From: an uncultured Actinomycetes bacterium | GTDB lineage: Bacteria; Actinomycetota; Actinomycetes; UBA12327 | Assembly (NCBI GenBank): GCA_903920865.1 | Contig: CAIXNN010000024.1 | Coordinates: forward strand, 1 to 32,685 | DNA length: 32,685 nt | Direction of reading: 5' to 3' | Shown here: positions 1-6,598 of the stretch, piece after piece | Layout of the letters: every line of letters begins with the position of its first letter | How positions within the stretch are numbered: position 1 is the first letter of the stretch | Made by a program: the position numbers and the translations under genes | Notes under the pieces: generated by a model | Database searches by the model: none | Told to the model about the DNA's origin: nothing | Seen by the model: the letters and a program-made list of their open reading frames with translations, nothing else

Positions 1-183
1 GCGGTGATCTATATCGCGGCTGGTCGGGTTGATTGGGAACCAGCCTTGTTGCTCCTAGCTTCTTCGGTCGTAGGGGGCTTTGTCGGTGCTCGCGTCGGCT
101 TACGAGTCCCAGACGTGGCCGTGCGTTGGATCGTCATCGTGATGGGCACTGCGGCCTCGATTGGCCTGTTTGTTCGGGGCTAG
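1..183 (+). CDS. TauE/SafE-family permease, C-terminal fragment
   Basis: The reading frame is open from base 1 and ends at TAG 181-183, so only the last 60 residues are in the window. They contain two hydrophobic stretches separated by a short basic linker (LLLLASSVVGGFVGARVG, then WIVIVMGTAASIGLF). The glycine-rich GGFVGARVGLRVP pattern is typical of the C-terminal part of TauE/SafE sulfite-exporter-type inner-membrane permeases, which move small organosulfur or sulfite anions. Substrate cannot be inferred from the fragment. It is followed by 173 bases without a gene, so it is probably not in the same transcript as the next gene. The ORF-track entry 33-272 is a shadow of this frame. Confidence 0.6.
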   Translation, partial: AVIYIAAGRVDWEPALLLLASSVVGGFVGARVGLRVPDVAVRWIVIVMGTAASIGLFVRG

Positions 184-274
184 TTGGCGAACCGATGAAG
201 CGAAAATGTGCAGAGACCCATTCCGCGTTCGGCCCTAATTCGCGTGACCAAAGTCCCGCCTCGCCCAGATAGGA

Positions 275-303
275 TTGACTCCATCGGAAAATGACCGGAT
301 TCT
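275..303 (+). promoter_or_regulatory. Candidate promoter before the RCCR-like gene
   Basis: TTGACT at 275-280 is a good -35 match. A weak -10 candidate, GATTCT, lies 17 bases downstream at 298-303. It stands in the 173-base gap before the gene at 357, which has a clear ribosome site (GAGGAGG) at 345-351. The -10 matches the consensus at only three of six positions, so this is tentative. Confidence 0.3.
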
Positions 304-356
304 GTGTGCACCCCGATCGGATTGTGCGTCAGATTCACCTATAAGAGGAGGCTGCT

Positions 357-1181
357 ATGGGCGAAACCATGGTGACTGTTGAAGAGTTGGTAGCCCAGAG
401 CGGCCCCGTTGATGTCACGTGGGTCTATGAACAATGGCGCGAGAAGTTGGCCGGTTTGCTTGCCAAGCTCGAGGATCGATTTGAGTTGCACCTTGACCCC
501 TCAACCAAAGGCCTGGAGATTGCAGGCGAAATCGGCTCGGGGATTCATGGTCAGGTGCAGTGCTTCGCGGGCCCGGAAATCGACTGGATGGTTTATTCCT
601 GGATGGCCGACCCCAAGCGAGGATTCGCCAACCTGCACATCACGATCAGCCCAGGCCCTCAGGTTGACGTGCCCTTGTTCGGGATGGCGTTTGCTTGCTT
701 CGGAGAGCGTCCGTGGGGCTTTATTGACTACGGGGCACGTCGCGAAGCAGCAGTAAACACCGACTATTACTTTAAGTATTACGAGCCGCTCAATGAGCGC
801 TGGCTGAACGTTCGTCGCGACAACCCGCAACTTGACTGGTTCATGTCGCCCTCAGGCTATGTGCGGCAAGTGCTTTCGCCGATTGCATTTTGTTACTCCG
901 GGCCTCCAGAGCAACGCACAGTTGACGTCATCCAAGGCGAAGCCGAATACATGCTTGATGAGTGGTTGAAGATGTTTGATGAAGCCGACCCGGTTCCTGT
1001 TGAAGAGCAGGCGGAGTTGTGCCAATACACCGAAGACTGGCGTTCCACGGTTGCGCGCCTTGACCCAGCCAACAGCGTCGCTGTGAAGCTCTTTGGTCAG
1101 GACATCTGCGACCAACTGGTGGTTGCCTTGGGTGGCACCGAACGCACCTTGCCGCACGCTGGCAAGTTCTGGACCAACTAG
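357..1181 (+). CDS. Red chlorophyll catabolite reductase (RCCR)-like protein
   Basis: 274 residues. Plant RCCR (PF06405, related to ferredoxin-dependent bilin reductases) reduces the linear tetrapyrrole produced by PaO. Comparing with Arabidopsis ACD2 from memory, the same landmarks occur in the same order. IDWMVYSWM (75-83) matches IDFVIGSWI, and DVPLFGM (104-110) matches PNFVVEL. NTDYYFKYYEPL (134-145) matches NPDYLKEYYQDT, and SPSGYVRQVLSPIA (164-177) matches SPSLFVRSAFSPTA. A C-terminal KLFGQDICDQLVVAL (244-258) matches MFGEEVSSRVVHAI. The residue at the position of the functionally important Glu154 of ACD2 appears to be Ala111, so substrate or stereochemistry may differ. There is no transit or signal peptide, so the protein is cytoplasmic. 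ATG 357 sits 5 bases after GAGGAGG; ATG 369 is a weaker alternative. An alpha/beta hydrolase begins 18 bases after the stop. Family call is fairly firm; the reaction is inferred. Confidence 0.72.
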   Translation: MGETMVTVEELVAQSGPVDVTWVYEQWREKLAGLLAKLEDRFELHLDPSTKGLEIAGEIGSGIHGQVQCFAGPEIDWMVYSWMADPKRGFANLHITISPGPQVDVPLFGMAFACFGERPWGFIDYGARREAAVNTDYYFKYYEPLNERWLNVRRDNPQLDWFMSPSGYVRQVLSPIAFCYSGPPEQRTVDVIQGEAEYMLDEWLKMFDEADPVPVEEQAELCQYTEDWRSTVARLDPANSVAVKLFGQDICDQLVVALGGTERTLPHAGKFWTN

Positions 1182-1199
1182 AAATTCACAGAGACGACG

Positions 1200-2195
1200 A
1201 TGAGTGAAAAGGATTTTCTCGTTCGTTCCCTCTGGGACGCAGTAAAAGTTGACGGTTTGGAAGCTCCGTACGACACGGCGCACCTGCGTATCTACTACGC
1301 AGCAACGAATCCCAACACTCTTGAAGTCGACATGTCGGGAATTATGCCGGCGGCCAAGCGGTCGCCGGCACCTGTCGTGCTGTTTCTTGGTGGCGTCAAC
1401 ATTGGTCAGGATTCACTGCGTTGGTTGATGATCAACTTGGTGGAAGCCGGCTACGTGTGCGTCACCTTCGATCTGGTGGGCGAACAGATGCCAGGTTTTT
1501 ATGGCACCACACCAGGTCTTGATTTATCCGCTCTGCAAGCGGGTGTTTATGGCACTCGACCGCCATCGATTGCGATCCAGCCCATCCTTGACCGCTTGGC
1601 AGTTCTTAACGCCGAAGGCACCTTGGCTGGTGTCATGGATTTGGATCGCCTCGTTCTTGGCGGGCATTCGGGTGGCGGAACCGTTGCGCTGGAATCTGCG
1701 CGCCGGGCGTACTTCCCGTCTCTGCGAGCCGTCGTGGCCTACGCGGCTCACACTGTGCCGGCTCAAGTTCTTGGCCACCCCGATGGCACGGTTCTCGAGT
1801 GCGCTTCTGATATCCCTGCCTTGTTGATGGCAGGCACCGAAGACGGAACGATGAAGCGCAGTGCAGCTCGGTACCCAGGTCAGGACCCAGCAACCTTCAA
1901 CCCCATCATCATGACGTTTGAGCAGGGCATTCCCGGTGGCCGCGATGACGCGTGGTTTGTCCAGTGGGATGGTGCCAACCATTTTGGGATGGGCTATCCG
2001 TTGGACCCCACCTGCGCGCGGGGATTTCTTGACAGCGAACCAACAACCGATCCCGCGCAAACGCGAGCCGATCTCACAGCGCTCATTGTTGATTTTCTTG
2101 ATGCGTATGTCCGAGCAGATGTTGGTGCAGCAACAGCCTTAGAAAAGTTCCAGAGCGATCCCCCCAACACCGTCAAAGAAGTGCGTCGTCGATAA
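1200..2195 (+). CDS. Alpha/beta hydrolase, chlorophyllase-like
   Basis: 331 residues with the alpha/beta-hydrolase fold. PVVLFLGGVNIG (59-70) forms the first strand and oxyanion region. The nucleophile elbow GGHSGGG has Ser157. Asp215 (GTEDG) and His261 (GANHFGMG) are likely triad members. The elbow and the preceding LVLGGHSGGGTVAL resemble the GHSRGGKTA motif of chlorophyllases, which cleave phytol from chlorophyll. Dienelactone-hydrolase and PETase-like esterases share the same pattern, so the substrate is not settled by motif alone. Its place between an RCCR-like and a PaO-like gene is what favours a chlorophyll ester. No signal peptide is visible. ATG 1200 follows the previous stop by 18 bases with a weak ribosome site (GAGACGA). 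Likely same operon as both neighbours. Confidence 0.6.
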   Translation: MSEKDFLVRSLWDAVKVDGLEAPYDTAHLRIYYAATNPNTLEVDMSGIMPAAKRSPAPVVLFLGGVNIGQDSLRWLMINLVEAGYVCVTFDLVGEQMPGFYGTTPGLDLSALQAGVYGTRPPSIAIQPILDRLAVLNAEGTLAGVMDLDRLVLGGHSGGGTVALESARRAYFPSLRAVVAYAAHTVPAQVLGHPDGTVLECASDIPALLMAGTEDGTMKRSAARYPGQDPATFNPIIMTFEQGIPGGRDDAWFVQWDGANHFGMGYPLDPTCARGFLDSEPTTDPAQTRADLTALIVDFLDAYVRADVGAATALEKFQSDPPNTVKEVRRR

Positions 2196-2231
2196 CCAAC
2201 CCCGGTTACGACACAAGTCAGGAGAAATGCC

Positions 2232-3470
2232 ATGTTGAAAAACTTCTGGTGGCCCGTAGAGATTGCCAGCGCGGTTACTCATAAGCCTCTGCCTATGACG
2301 GCAGTCGGGCAGAAGTTCGTGCTGTGGCGCGATGGGGAAGGCAAAGTGCATTGTCTCAATGACATGTGCGTTCACCGAGGCGGTTCGTTCGGAGTCGGAT
2401 GGCTATCGGAGGACAAGAACAGAGTCGTGTGCTCGTACCACGGTTGGGAGTTCGGTGGCGATGGTGCATGTACCAAGATCCCGGCACACCCACAGCGTGG
2501 AATTCCTAAAAAGGCACGCGTTGACTCGTATCCAGTCGTCGAACGCTACGGCCTGATCTGGGCTTTCCTCGGCGATCTTCCTGAAGACGAGCGCCCACCG
2601 TTGCCCGAGATTCCTGAACTCGAAGACCCTCGTTTCAAAAAGGTGTACGGCGAGTTCTGGTGGGACGTCAACTACGAGCGAGCGTTGGAAAATGGGATGG
2701 ACCCATCCCACGCGGCCTATGTTCATGGCAACCGCTTCGGCGATCTTGATAATCCGCAAATCCCGGACTTCGAAGTGCAAACCACGCCTTGGAGCGGGTT
2801 ATCCACGATTCCGTTGTATCCACCACCGGGTAACTCGAAGGGTAAGTGGGGGCGGGCATTCCGCAAATCGTTGCCCGAAGGTGAGACCAATCATTTGGCT
2901 GAAACTCGCGCTGGGTTCTTCTTGCCCAACATGAACTTGTTGAGTGTCCCGCTGCCTTTTGGCGAGATGGTCTTGTTCGATGCTCACGTGCCGATCTCGC
3001 AGAACCGCACGCGCACGATCTACATAGGTATGCGTACTTTCTTGAAGAGTGACTGGGGGGACAAGGACACCCACAAGCGCATTCACTACATCTTCAAGCA
3101 GGACGATGACGTGATTCGCGTTCAGCGCCCAGAAATGATTCCGTACAACCTCTCGGATGAGCTCCCGGTTCGCTCTGATGCATTGCAAGTGGCCTACCGC
3201 CGCCGCCGTGCCGAGTTGATCGACCAGGGCTGGGGCGTTGACATGCACCAGATCGTTGGCGATGGGCCCCGAGATGTTGCCGTGGTTATTCCCTCACCTG
3301 AGCGTCGCAACAACCCAGAGTTGGCGAATGCCTGGGTGCACAAGGAAGTGCAGTCCGCACAGATGCTCGGATTGGATCGGGAACGCAAGGTTAAGGCCGG
3401 CGGGTACCTGGAAAATCAGGCAGACGATGGCACCTCGGTGCTGGGCGTGACATCCGGGACGACCGTCTAG
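2232..3470 (+). CDS. Rieske non-haem iron oxygenase, PaO-like
   Basis: 412 residues. The N-terminal Rieske [2Fe-2S] domain has Cys46-x-His48 (CVHRGG) and Cys67-x2-His70 (CSYHGW). The catalytic domain has the mononuclear iron motif NGMDPSHAAYVH, with Asp157, His160 and His165. The stretch CSYHGWEFGGDGACTKIP is very close to plant pheophorbide a oxygenase (CSYHGWSFGGCGSCTRIP, from memory), which opens the porphyrin ring of pheophorbide a. Unlike plant PaO there is no C-terminal CxxC motif or membrane anchor, so the enzyme should be soluble. It needs an electron donor that is not encoded nearby. The start is ATG 2232 after AGGAGA; the closer ATG 2227 is in another frame and stops at once. Other members of this Rieske group are O-demethylases and chlorophyllide a oxygenase, so the exact substrate is inferred from context. 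Confidence 0.75.
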   Translation: MLKNFWWPVEIASAVTHKPLPMTAVGQKFVLWRDGEGKVHCLNDMCVHRGGSFGVGWLSEDKNRVVCSYHGWEFGGDGACTKIPAHPQRGIPKKARVDSYPVVERYGLIWAFLGDLPEDERPPLPEIPELEDPRFKKVYGEFWWDVNYERALENGMDPSHAAYVHGNRFGDLDNPQIPDFEVQTTPWSGLSTIPLYPPPGNSKGKWGRAFRKSLPEGETNHLAETRAGFFLPNMNLLSVPLPFGEMVLFDAHVPISQNRTRTIYIGMRTFLKSDWGDKDTHKRIHYIFKQDDDVIRVQRPEMIPYNLSDELPVRSDALQVAYRRRRAELIDQGWGVDMHQIVGDGPRDVAVVIPSPERRNNPELANAWVHKEVQSAQMLGLDRERKVKAGGYLENQADDGTSVLGVTSGTTV

Positions 3471-3471
3471 T

Positions 3472-3487
3472 AACTAATTGGTTAGTT
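3472..3487. promoter_or_regulatory. Palindrome AACTAA-TTGG-TTAGTT, operator-like
   Basis: A perfect inverted repeat with 6-base arms and a 4-base centre, starting two bases after the stop codon of the Rieske gene. Its size and AT-rich symmetry resemble operators of TetR- or MarR-family repressors. It lacks the GC stem and U-tract of a terminator. No such regulator is encoded in the window. It marks the junction between the first three genes and the paralogous pair. Confidence 0.45.
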
Positions 3488-3540
3488 CACAAGGCAAGCG
3501 TCTGGTTCGGGTCTAGACTCTCATCAGCCGCTTCCTTGTG
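3488..3540 (+). promoter_or_regulatory. Long leader hairpin before first paralogue
   Basis: CACAAGGCAAGCG (3488-3500) pairs with CGCTTCCTTGTG (3529-3540) to give 12 base pairs with one bulged C. The 28-base loop contains the 8-base palindrome GTCTAGAC (3511-3518). CTTCC in the right arm could alternatively pair with GGAAG of the ribosome site at 3601-3605 of the next gene, so a switch between two folds is possible. No U-tract follows, so it is a poor intrinsic terminator. Confidence 0.4.
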
Positions 3541-3616
3541 GGGCGCCTAAAGGTTTCTCGCACATCATTCGCCTCGCCCTTGACTGCCCTGGGGCGCTTT
3601 GGAAGGTACACACGCA

Positions 3617-4621
3617 ATGACTGATCAAGGCACTTCTTCTGGCGCTGCGAATGCAGCTAATGCCCCGATTTTCGTCAATACAGGAATCGAAGCCCCCAGC
3701 GAATGGCAAAAGGTGATTGAAGGCACCTGGCATGGCCGCCCATCAATCTTTGATGGCGAAGGCACCCACGTGGGGTATGAAAACGTGGCGCGCGCCAGCG
3801 AGTTTTCCAACGGTCAGACGCACTACTGGATGAACACCAAGTTCGATGGTGGCGGGCACCTGCGTAGTCGTCTTGAGCTCGGTGGAATGTTCTCGTTCGG
3901 TGTCATTGATTCGGACCAAAATCGGATTTACACCGGCCCTGACTTCTTCGGCGCTGGGCAGCCTTACGGCACGTTCGTTGACTCGAACTACTACTCCCAG
4001 GGGTGGCAAGCTGACCTGGTGACGTGGAACTACGTCATGCCTGGCACAGACGTTCAGGTGTACTCCTCGGTCTGTTATGACGGCTGGACTCCCGCAGTGA
4101 TTTTTAACGGTCTGTACCTGCGCACGTTCGATCACGAGACCAACCCAGAAACCGCGAAGCGCGTTCAAGAGTTCAAGGACCAAGAAGAGGCCTTGGGTGA
4201 GATGAACTTCGTTACGCCAACCAAGCAGCGCGGCGCTTGGCGTGGGACCGTTGAGGTATTCGGTGCGGACCAGCAGCTCATCGGTCACAGCGAAGTCGTG
4301 ATTGACCACGAGCCCCTGGATCTGATTCGCTCCCGCCAAACGGTGACCTGGAGTGGAGTCCTGGAGCGCCAGTACACCTTTGAGCGCGTGCGCCTCGAGC
4401 ACAAGACGATGTTCCACGGCCCAGACATGTGGGGCAACCAGATGGCGTACGGCCGTTGTGCGTTCACCGCTCAGCACTTCACTAACGAGGCCACCAAGAT
4501 CAAGGGCCGAGAGTTCATGTTGAACTACGACTACGAATTGGTCGTTAACTGGCAAGTCTCTGACGGCAACGGGTTGACCCATGTCGTAGTGGGCGTCTTG
4601 ACCTGGGAGCCTGCGGGCTAA
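3617..4621 (+). CDS. Two-domain protein of unknown function, paralogue A
   Basis: 334 residues; I do not recognise the family with certainty. The protein appears to be two similar halves. Each begins with a W-x-G motif followed by an alternating beta-strand-like pattern (GTWHGRPSIFD near 37 and GAWRGTVEVF near 207), which is what tandem lipocalin/calycin-like barrels look like (for example DUF3598 or CpeS-type bilin-binding folds). The middle is rich in Tyr and Trp (TGPDFFGAGQPYGTF, YYSQGWQADLVTW). There is no signal peptide. The ORF track starts at TTG 3599, but ATG 3617, 10 bases after GGAAGG, is the better start. The next gene is a clear paralogue. Position between the PaO-like and NYC1/NOL-like genes suggests pigment binding or a pathway step such as magnesium removal; this is inference. 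Confidence 0.6.
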   Translation: MTDQGTSSGAANAANAPIFVNTGIEAPSEWQKVIEGTWHGRPSIFDGEGTHVGYENVARASEFSNGQTHYWMNTKFDGGGHLRSRLELGGMFSFGVIDSDQNRIYTGPDFFGAGQPYGTFVDSNYYSQGWQADLVTWNYVMPGTDVQVYSSVCYDGWTPAVIFNGLYLRTFDHETNPETAKRVQEFKDQEEALGEMNFVTPTKQRGAWRGTVEVFGADQQLIGHSEVVIDHEPLDLIRSRQTVTWSGVLERQYTFERVRLEHKTMFHGPDMWGNQMAYGRCAFTAQHFTNEATKIKGREFMLNYDYELVVNWQVSDGNGLTHVVVGVLTWEPAG

Positions 4622-4681
4622 GCCTGGACTTGGGGACCTATCCTTAGTCTCAGCTTGGGAGGCCCGTTTTGGCTGATGGAG

Positions 4682-4743
4682 GGGCGATTTCGCCCTACTT
4701 CAGGCACACTTAGGGGGCTTTGAGACCCGATCAGGAAGTAGGG
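4682..4743 (+). promoter_or_regulatory. Leader hairpins that can mask the ribosome site of paralogue B
   Basis: CCCTACTTC (4693-4701) is perfectly complementary to GAAGTAGGG (4735-4743). The right arm contains the purine-rich ribosome site just before ATG 4748, so this 9-bp stem would block translation. A smaller hairpin, GGGCG-ATTT-CGCCC (4682-4695), uses the same CCC as the left arm, so the two structures exclude each other. A further long-range match, GTCTCA (4647-4652) with TGAGAC (4721-4726), lies in the same leader. The arrangement is riboswitch- or thermosensor-like, but no known class is recognised. Confidence 0.42.
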
Positions 4744-4747
4744 ATAG

Positions 4748-5722
4748 ATGACCGCGGTGAGTGATCGCAGTAATACCGCCAGCGAGCCCAGCGAATGGCA
4801 AAAGAAGATCGCAGGGGAATGGCACGGTCGTCCCGGTTTGTTTGATGCTGAGGGCAACCACGTGGGCTATGAGCGCATTGCGCGCGCCAGCGAGGTGTTG
4901 CCTGACGGCACCACGGTCTATTGGATGAATGGCACTCTGGACGGTTCCGGGCCACTGCGCAACCGCTTCCAACTCGGCGCAGACTTCCGCTTTGAAGTCA
5001 TCGATTCAGATGAGAACCGCGTGTACATGGGTCCCGACTTCTATGGCACGGGCCAGCCCTACGGCTTGTTCGTTGATGCTCATTACTACTCGCCTGGATG
5101 GCAAGCCGACCTTCGTACGTGGAACCAAGTCCTGCCGGATGGCAAGACCCAGGTCTACTCATCGGTCTTGCACGACGGCTGGAGCGTGTGCGCGGTATTT
5201 AACGGCCTGTACAAGGTCGTCGACATCGGCGCGAATGACCAAGAAACGCAAGGTTTCATCGATACCTGGATCCGCGACGAGACCAACCGTGCCCCCCGTC
5301 CGCACGTGCTTCCCACTAAGCAAAAAGGTGCATGGACCGGCACCCTTGAGGTCTACGACGCCGCATCGCAAGAAAAGGTTGGCGATAATTTCGTGACCAT
5401 CGACCATGAGCCGCTATCTCTGGTGCGCACTAAGCAGACGATTACATGGGAAGGTGCGATCAACCGCAAGTACTCCTTTGAGCGCCTTCGTCGTGACCAG
5501 AACACCACCTACGATGGACCAGACATCATGGGCAACGCACGTAACTATGGCCGCGCGTTGTTCACCAGCCAGCACTTCACCGGTGGGGATGTGTGGAAGA
5601 TTAAGGGTCGTGAATACCTACTAGATGACTCGCAGTCATTGAGCATCGTGTGGGAAGCATTTAAGGGCGACATGCTCACAAACGTTATTTTCGGACAGTT
5701 GGATTGGAAGGCACAAGCATGA
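4748..5722 (+). CDS. Two-domain protein of unknown function, paralogue B
   Basis: 324 residues and a close tandem paralogue of the preceding protein. Both share SEWQK, EWHGRPGLFD/TWHGRPSIFD, HVGYE, ARASE, VIDSD, GQPYG, GWQADL, PTKQKGAW/PTKQRGAW, VIDHEPL/TIDHEPL, TSQHFT/TAQHFT and KIKGRE. It lacks the roughly 20-residue Ala/Asn-rich N-terminal extension of paralogue A. The two W-x-G half-repeats are kept. No signal peptide, membrane segment or metal-binding cysteine cluster is visible. The conserved Trp, Tyr and His residues are candidates for a hydrophobic ligand pocket. ATG 4748 is preceded by AGGAAGTAGGG, which lies in a predicted hairpin arm. Its stop TGA overlaps the ATG of the SDR gene by four bases (ATGA), so the two are probably translationally coupled. 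Function is unknown. Confidence 0.62.
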   Translation: MTAVSDRSNTASEPSEWQKKIAGEWHGRPGLFDAEGNHVGYERIARASEVLPDGTTVYWMNGTLDGSGPLRNRFQLGADFRFEVIDSDENRVYMGPDFYGTGQPYGLFVDAHYYSPGWQADLRTWNQVLPDGKTQVYSSVLHDGWSVCAVFNGLYKVVDIGANDQETQGFIDTWIRDETNRAPRPHVLPTKQKGAWTGTLEVYDAASQEKVGDNFVTIDHEPLSLVRTKQTITWEGAINRKYSFERLRRDQNTTYDGPDIMGNARNYGRALFTSQHFTGGDVWKIKGREYLLDDSQSLSIVWEAFKGDMLTNVIFGQLDWKAQA

Positions 5723-6549
5723 GCGAGAACCGTTCCGTCGTCGTCACTGGTGGAACCCGTGGCATTGGCCAAGGATTAGTGCGCGAGTTCATCAAGGCGG
5801 GTTGCCGCGTCACCTTCACTGGATCCAGTGAAGCATCCACGGCTAAGGGTCTGGAGGCTTTGGGTGGAGCCACGGCTAACCTGACTGCTAAGGCGTGCAA
5901 CATCACCGATCGCGACCAGGTTCAAGCGGTATGGGATCACGCCGTTGCTACCTACGGTCGCGTGGACATCTGGATTAACAACGCGGGTATTTCGTTGCCC
6001 CGCAAGCCTTTTCAGGAGCACACGGTTTCGGACCTTCAGGAAATCGTTAACACCAACATCGTGGGGATCTTCAACGGTGATGCGGTGGCCATGAAGGGCA
6101 TGTTGGCCCAAGGTTCTGGTTACATCTGGAACATGGAGGGCTTCGGTTCCAACGGTCAGACCAGTTCAGGCCTTGGACCCTATGGCTCAACGAAGCGCGC
6201 TTTGAACTACCTCACGAAAGTGCTCATCAAGGAGCTCAAGGGCACTGGCGTGGGCATGGGTTACCTCAGCCCAGGCATTGTGGCCACTGACCTGCTCATC
6301 CAAGACTATGAAGACGACATGGCGCAGTGGGAAAAGGTCAAGAAGACCTTCAATATTCTCGGCGACACTGTTGAAACTGTCACTCCTTACCTCGTTGAGG
6401 GTGTTTTGAAGACGGACAAGAACGGCAAGCGCGTTGCTTGGCTGACTCCCGCAAAAGCTGGTGGACGCTTCGCGACAGCAGGCTTTAAGAAGCGGAACTT
6501 GTTTGACCAGATAGATCCCCGAAAGACGATGGATCAACAAGGGGCCTAG
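5719..6549 (+). CDS. Short-chain dehydrogenase, chlorophyll b reductase (NYC1/NOL)-like
   Basis: 276 residues, a classical SDR. The NAD(P)-binding motif is TGGTRGIG (10-17), NNAG is at 87-90, and the catalytic pair is Tyr155 and Lys159 (YGSTK) with Ser144. The region YIWNMEGFGSNG, then YGSTKRAL, LSPGIVATDLL, FNILGDTVETVTPYLV and GKRVAWLTP follows the plant NOL/NYC1 sequence remembered as FNMDGAGSGG, YGSTKCGL, ASPGMVLTELL, MFNIICELPETVARTLV and GKAVNYLTP. The spacing of Ser to Tyr is the same. Plant NYC1/NOL reduce the C7 formyl group of chlorophyll b to hydroxymethyl. The likeness extends well beyond generic SDR motifs. The ORF track begins at TTG 5704, but ATG 5719 overlaps the upstream stop and has GGAAGG at 5706-5711. 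There is no membrane segment, as in NOL. Confidence 0.72.
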   Translation: MSENRSVVVTGGTRGIGQGLVREFIKAGCRVTFTGSSEASTAKGLEALGGATANLTAKACNITDRDQVQAVWDHAVATYGRVDIWINNAGISLPRKPFQEHTVSDLQEIVNTNIVGIFNGDAVAMKGMLAQGSGYIWNMEGFGSNGQTSSGLGPYGSTKRALNYLTKVLIKELKGTGVGMGYLSPGIVATDLLIQDYEDDMAQWEKVKKTFNILGDTVETVTPYLVEGVLKTDKNGKRVAWLTPAKAGGRFATAGFKKRNLFDQIDPRKTMDQQGA

Positions 6550-6598
6550 TGGAACGCTGGTCTTGGTAGAGCGTTGATTCTTAGAAGGGCATGAACTA

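Noticed and set aside
33-272. 79-residue ORF at the left edge
   Set aside because: It overlaps the TauE/SafE frame in another register, is Arg/Ser-rich like a shadow of GC-rich coding DNA and has no ribosome site.
852-1283. 143-residue antisense ORF across the RCCR-like gene end
   Set aside because: No recognisable domain, no start signal, and it covers two well-supported genes on the other strand.
3488-3540. Intrinsic terminator after the Rieske gene
   Set aside because: The stem has a 28-base loop and no U-tract, so a regulatory leader is a better reading.
3743-4582. 279-residue minus-strand ORF opposite paralogue A
   Set aside because: It is a long shadow: the plus frame has a ribosome site, a paralogue and conserved motifs, whereas this frame has none.
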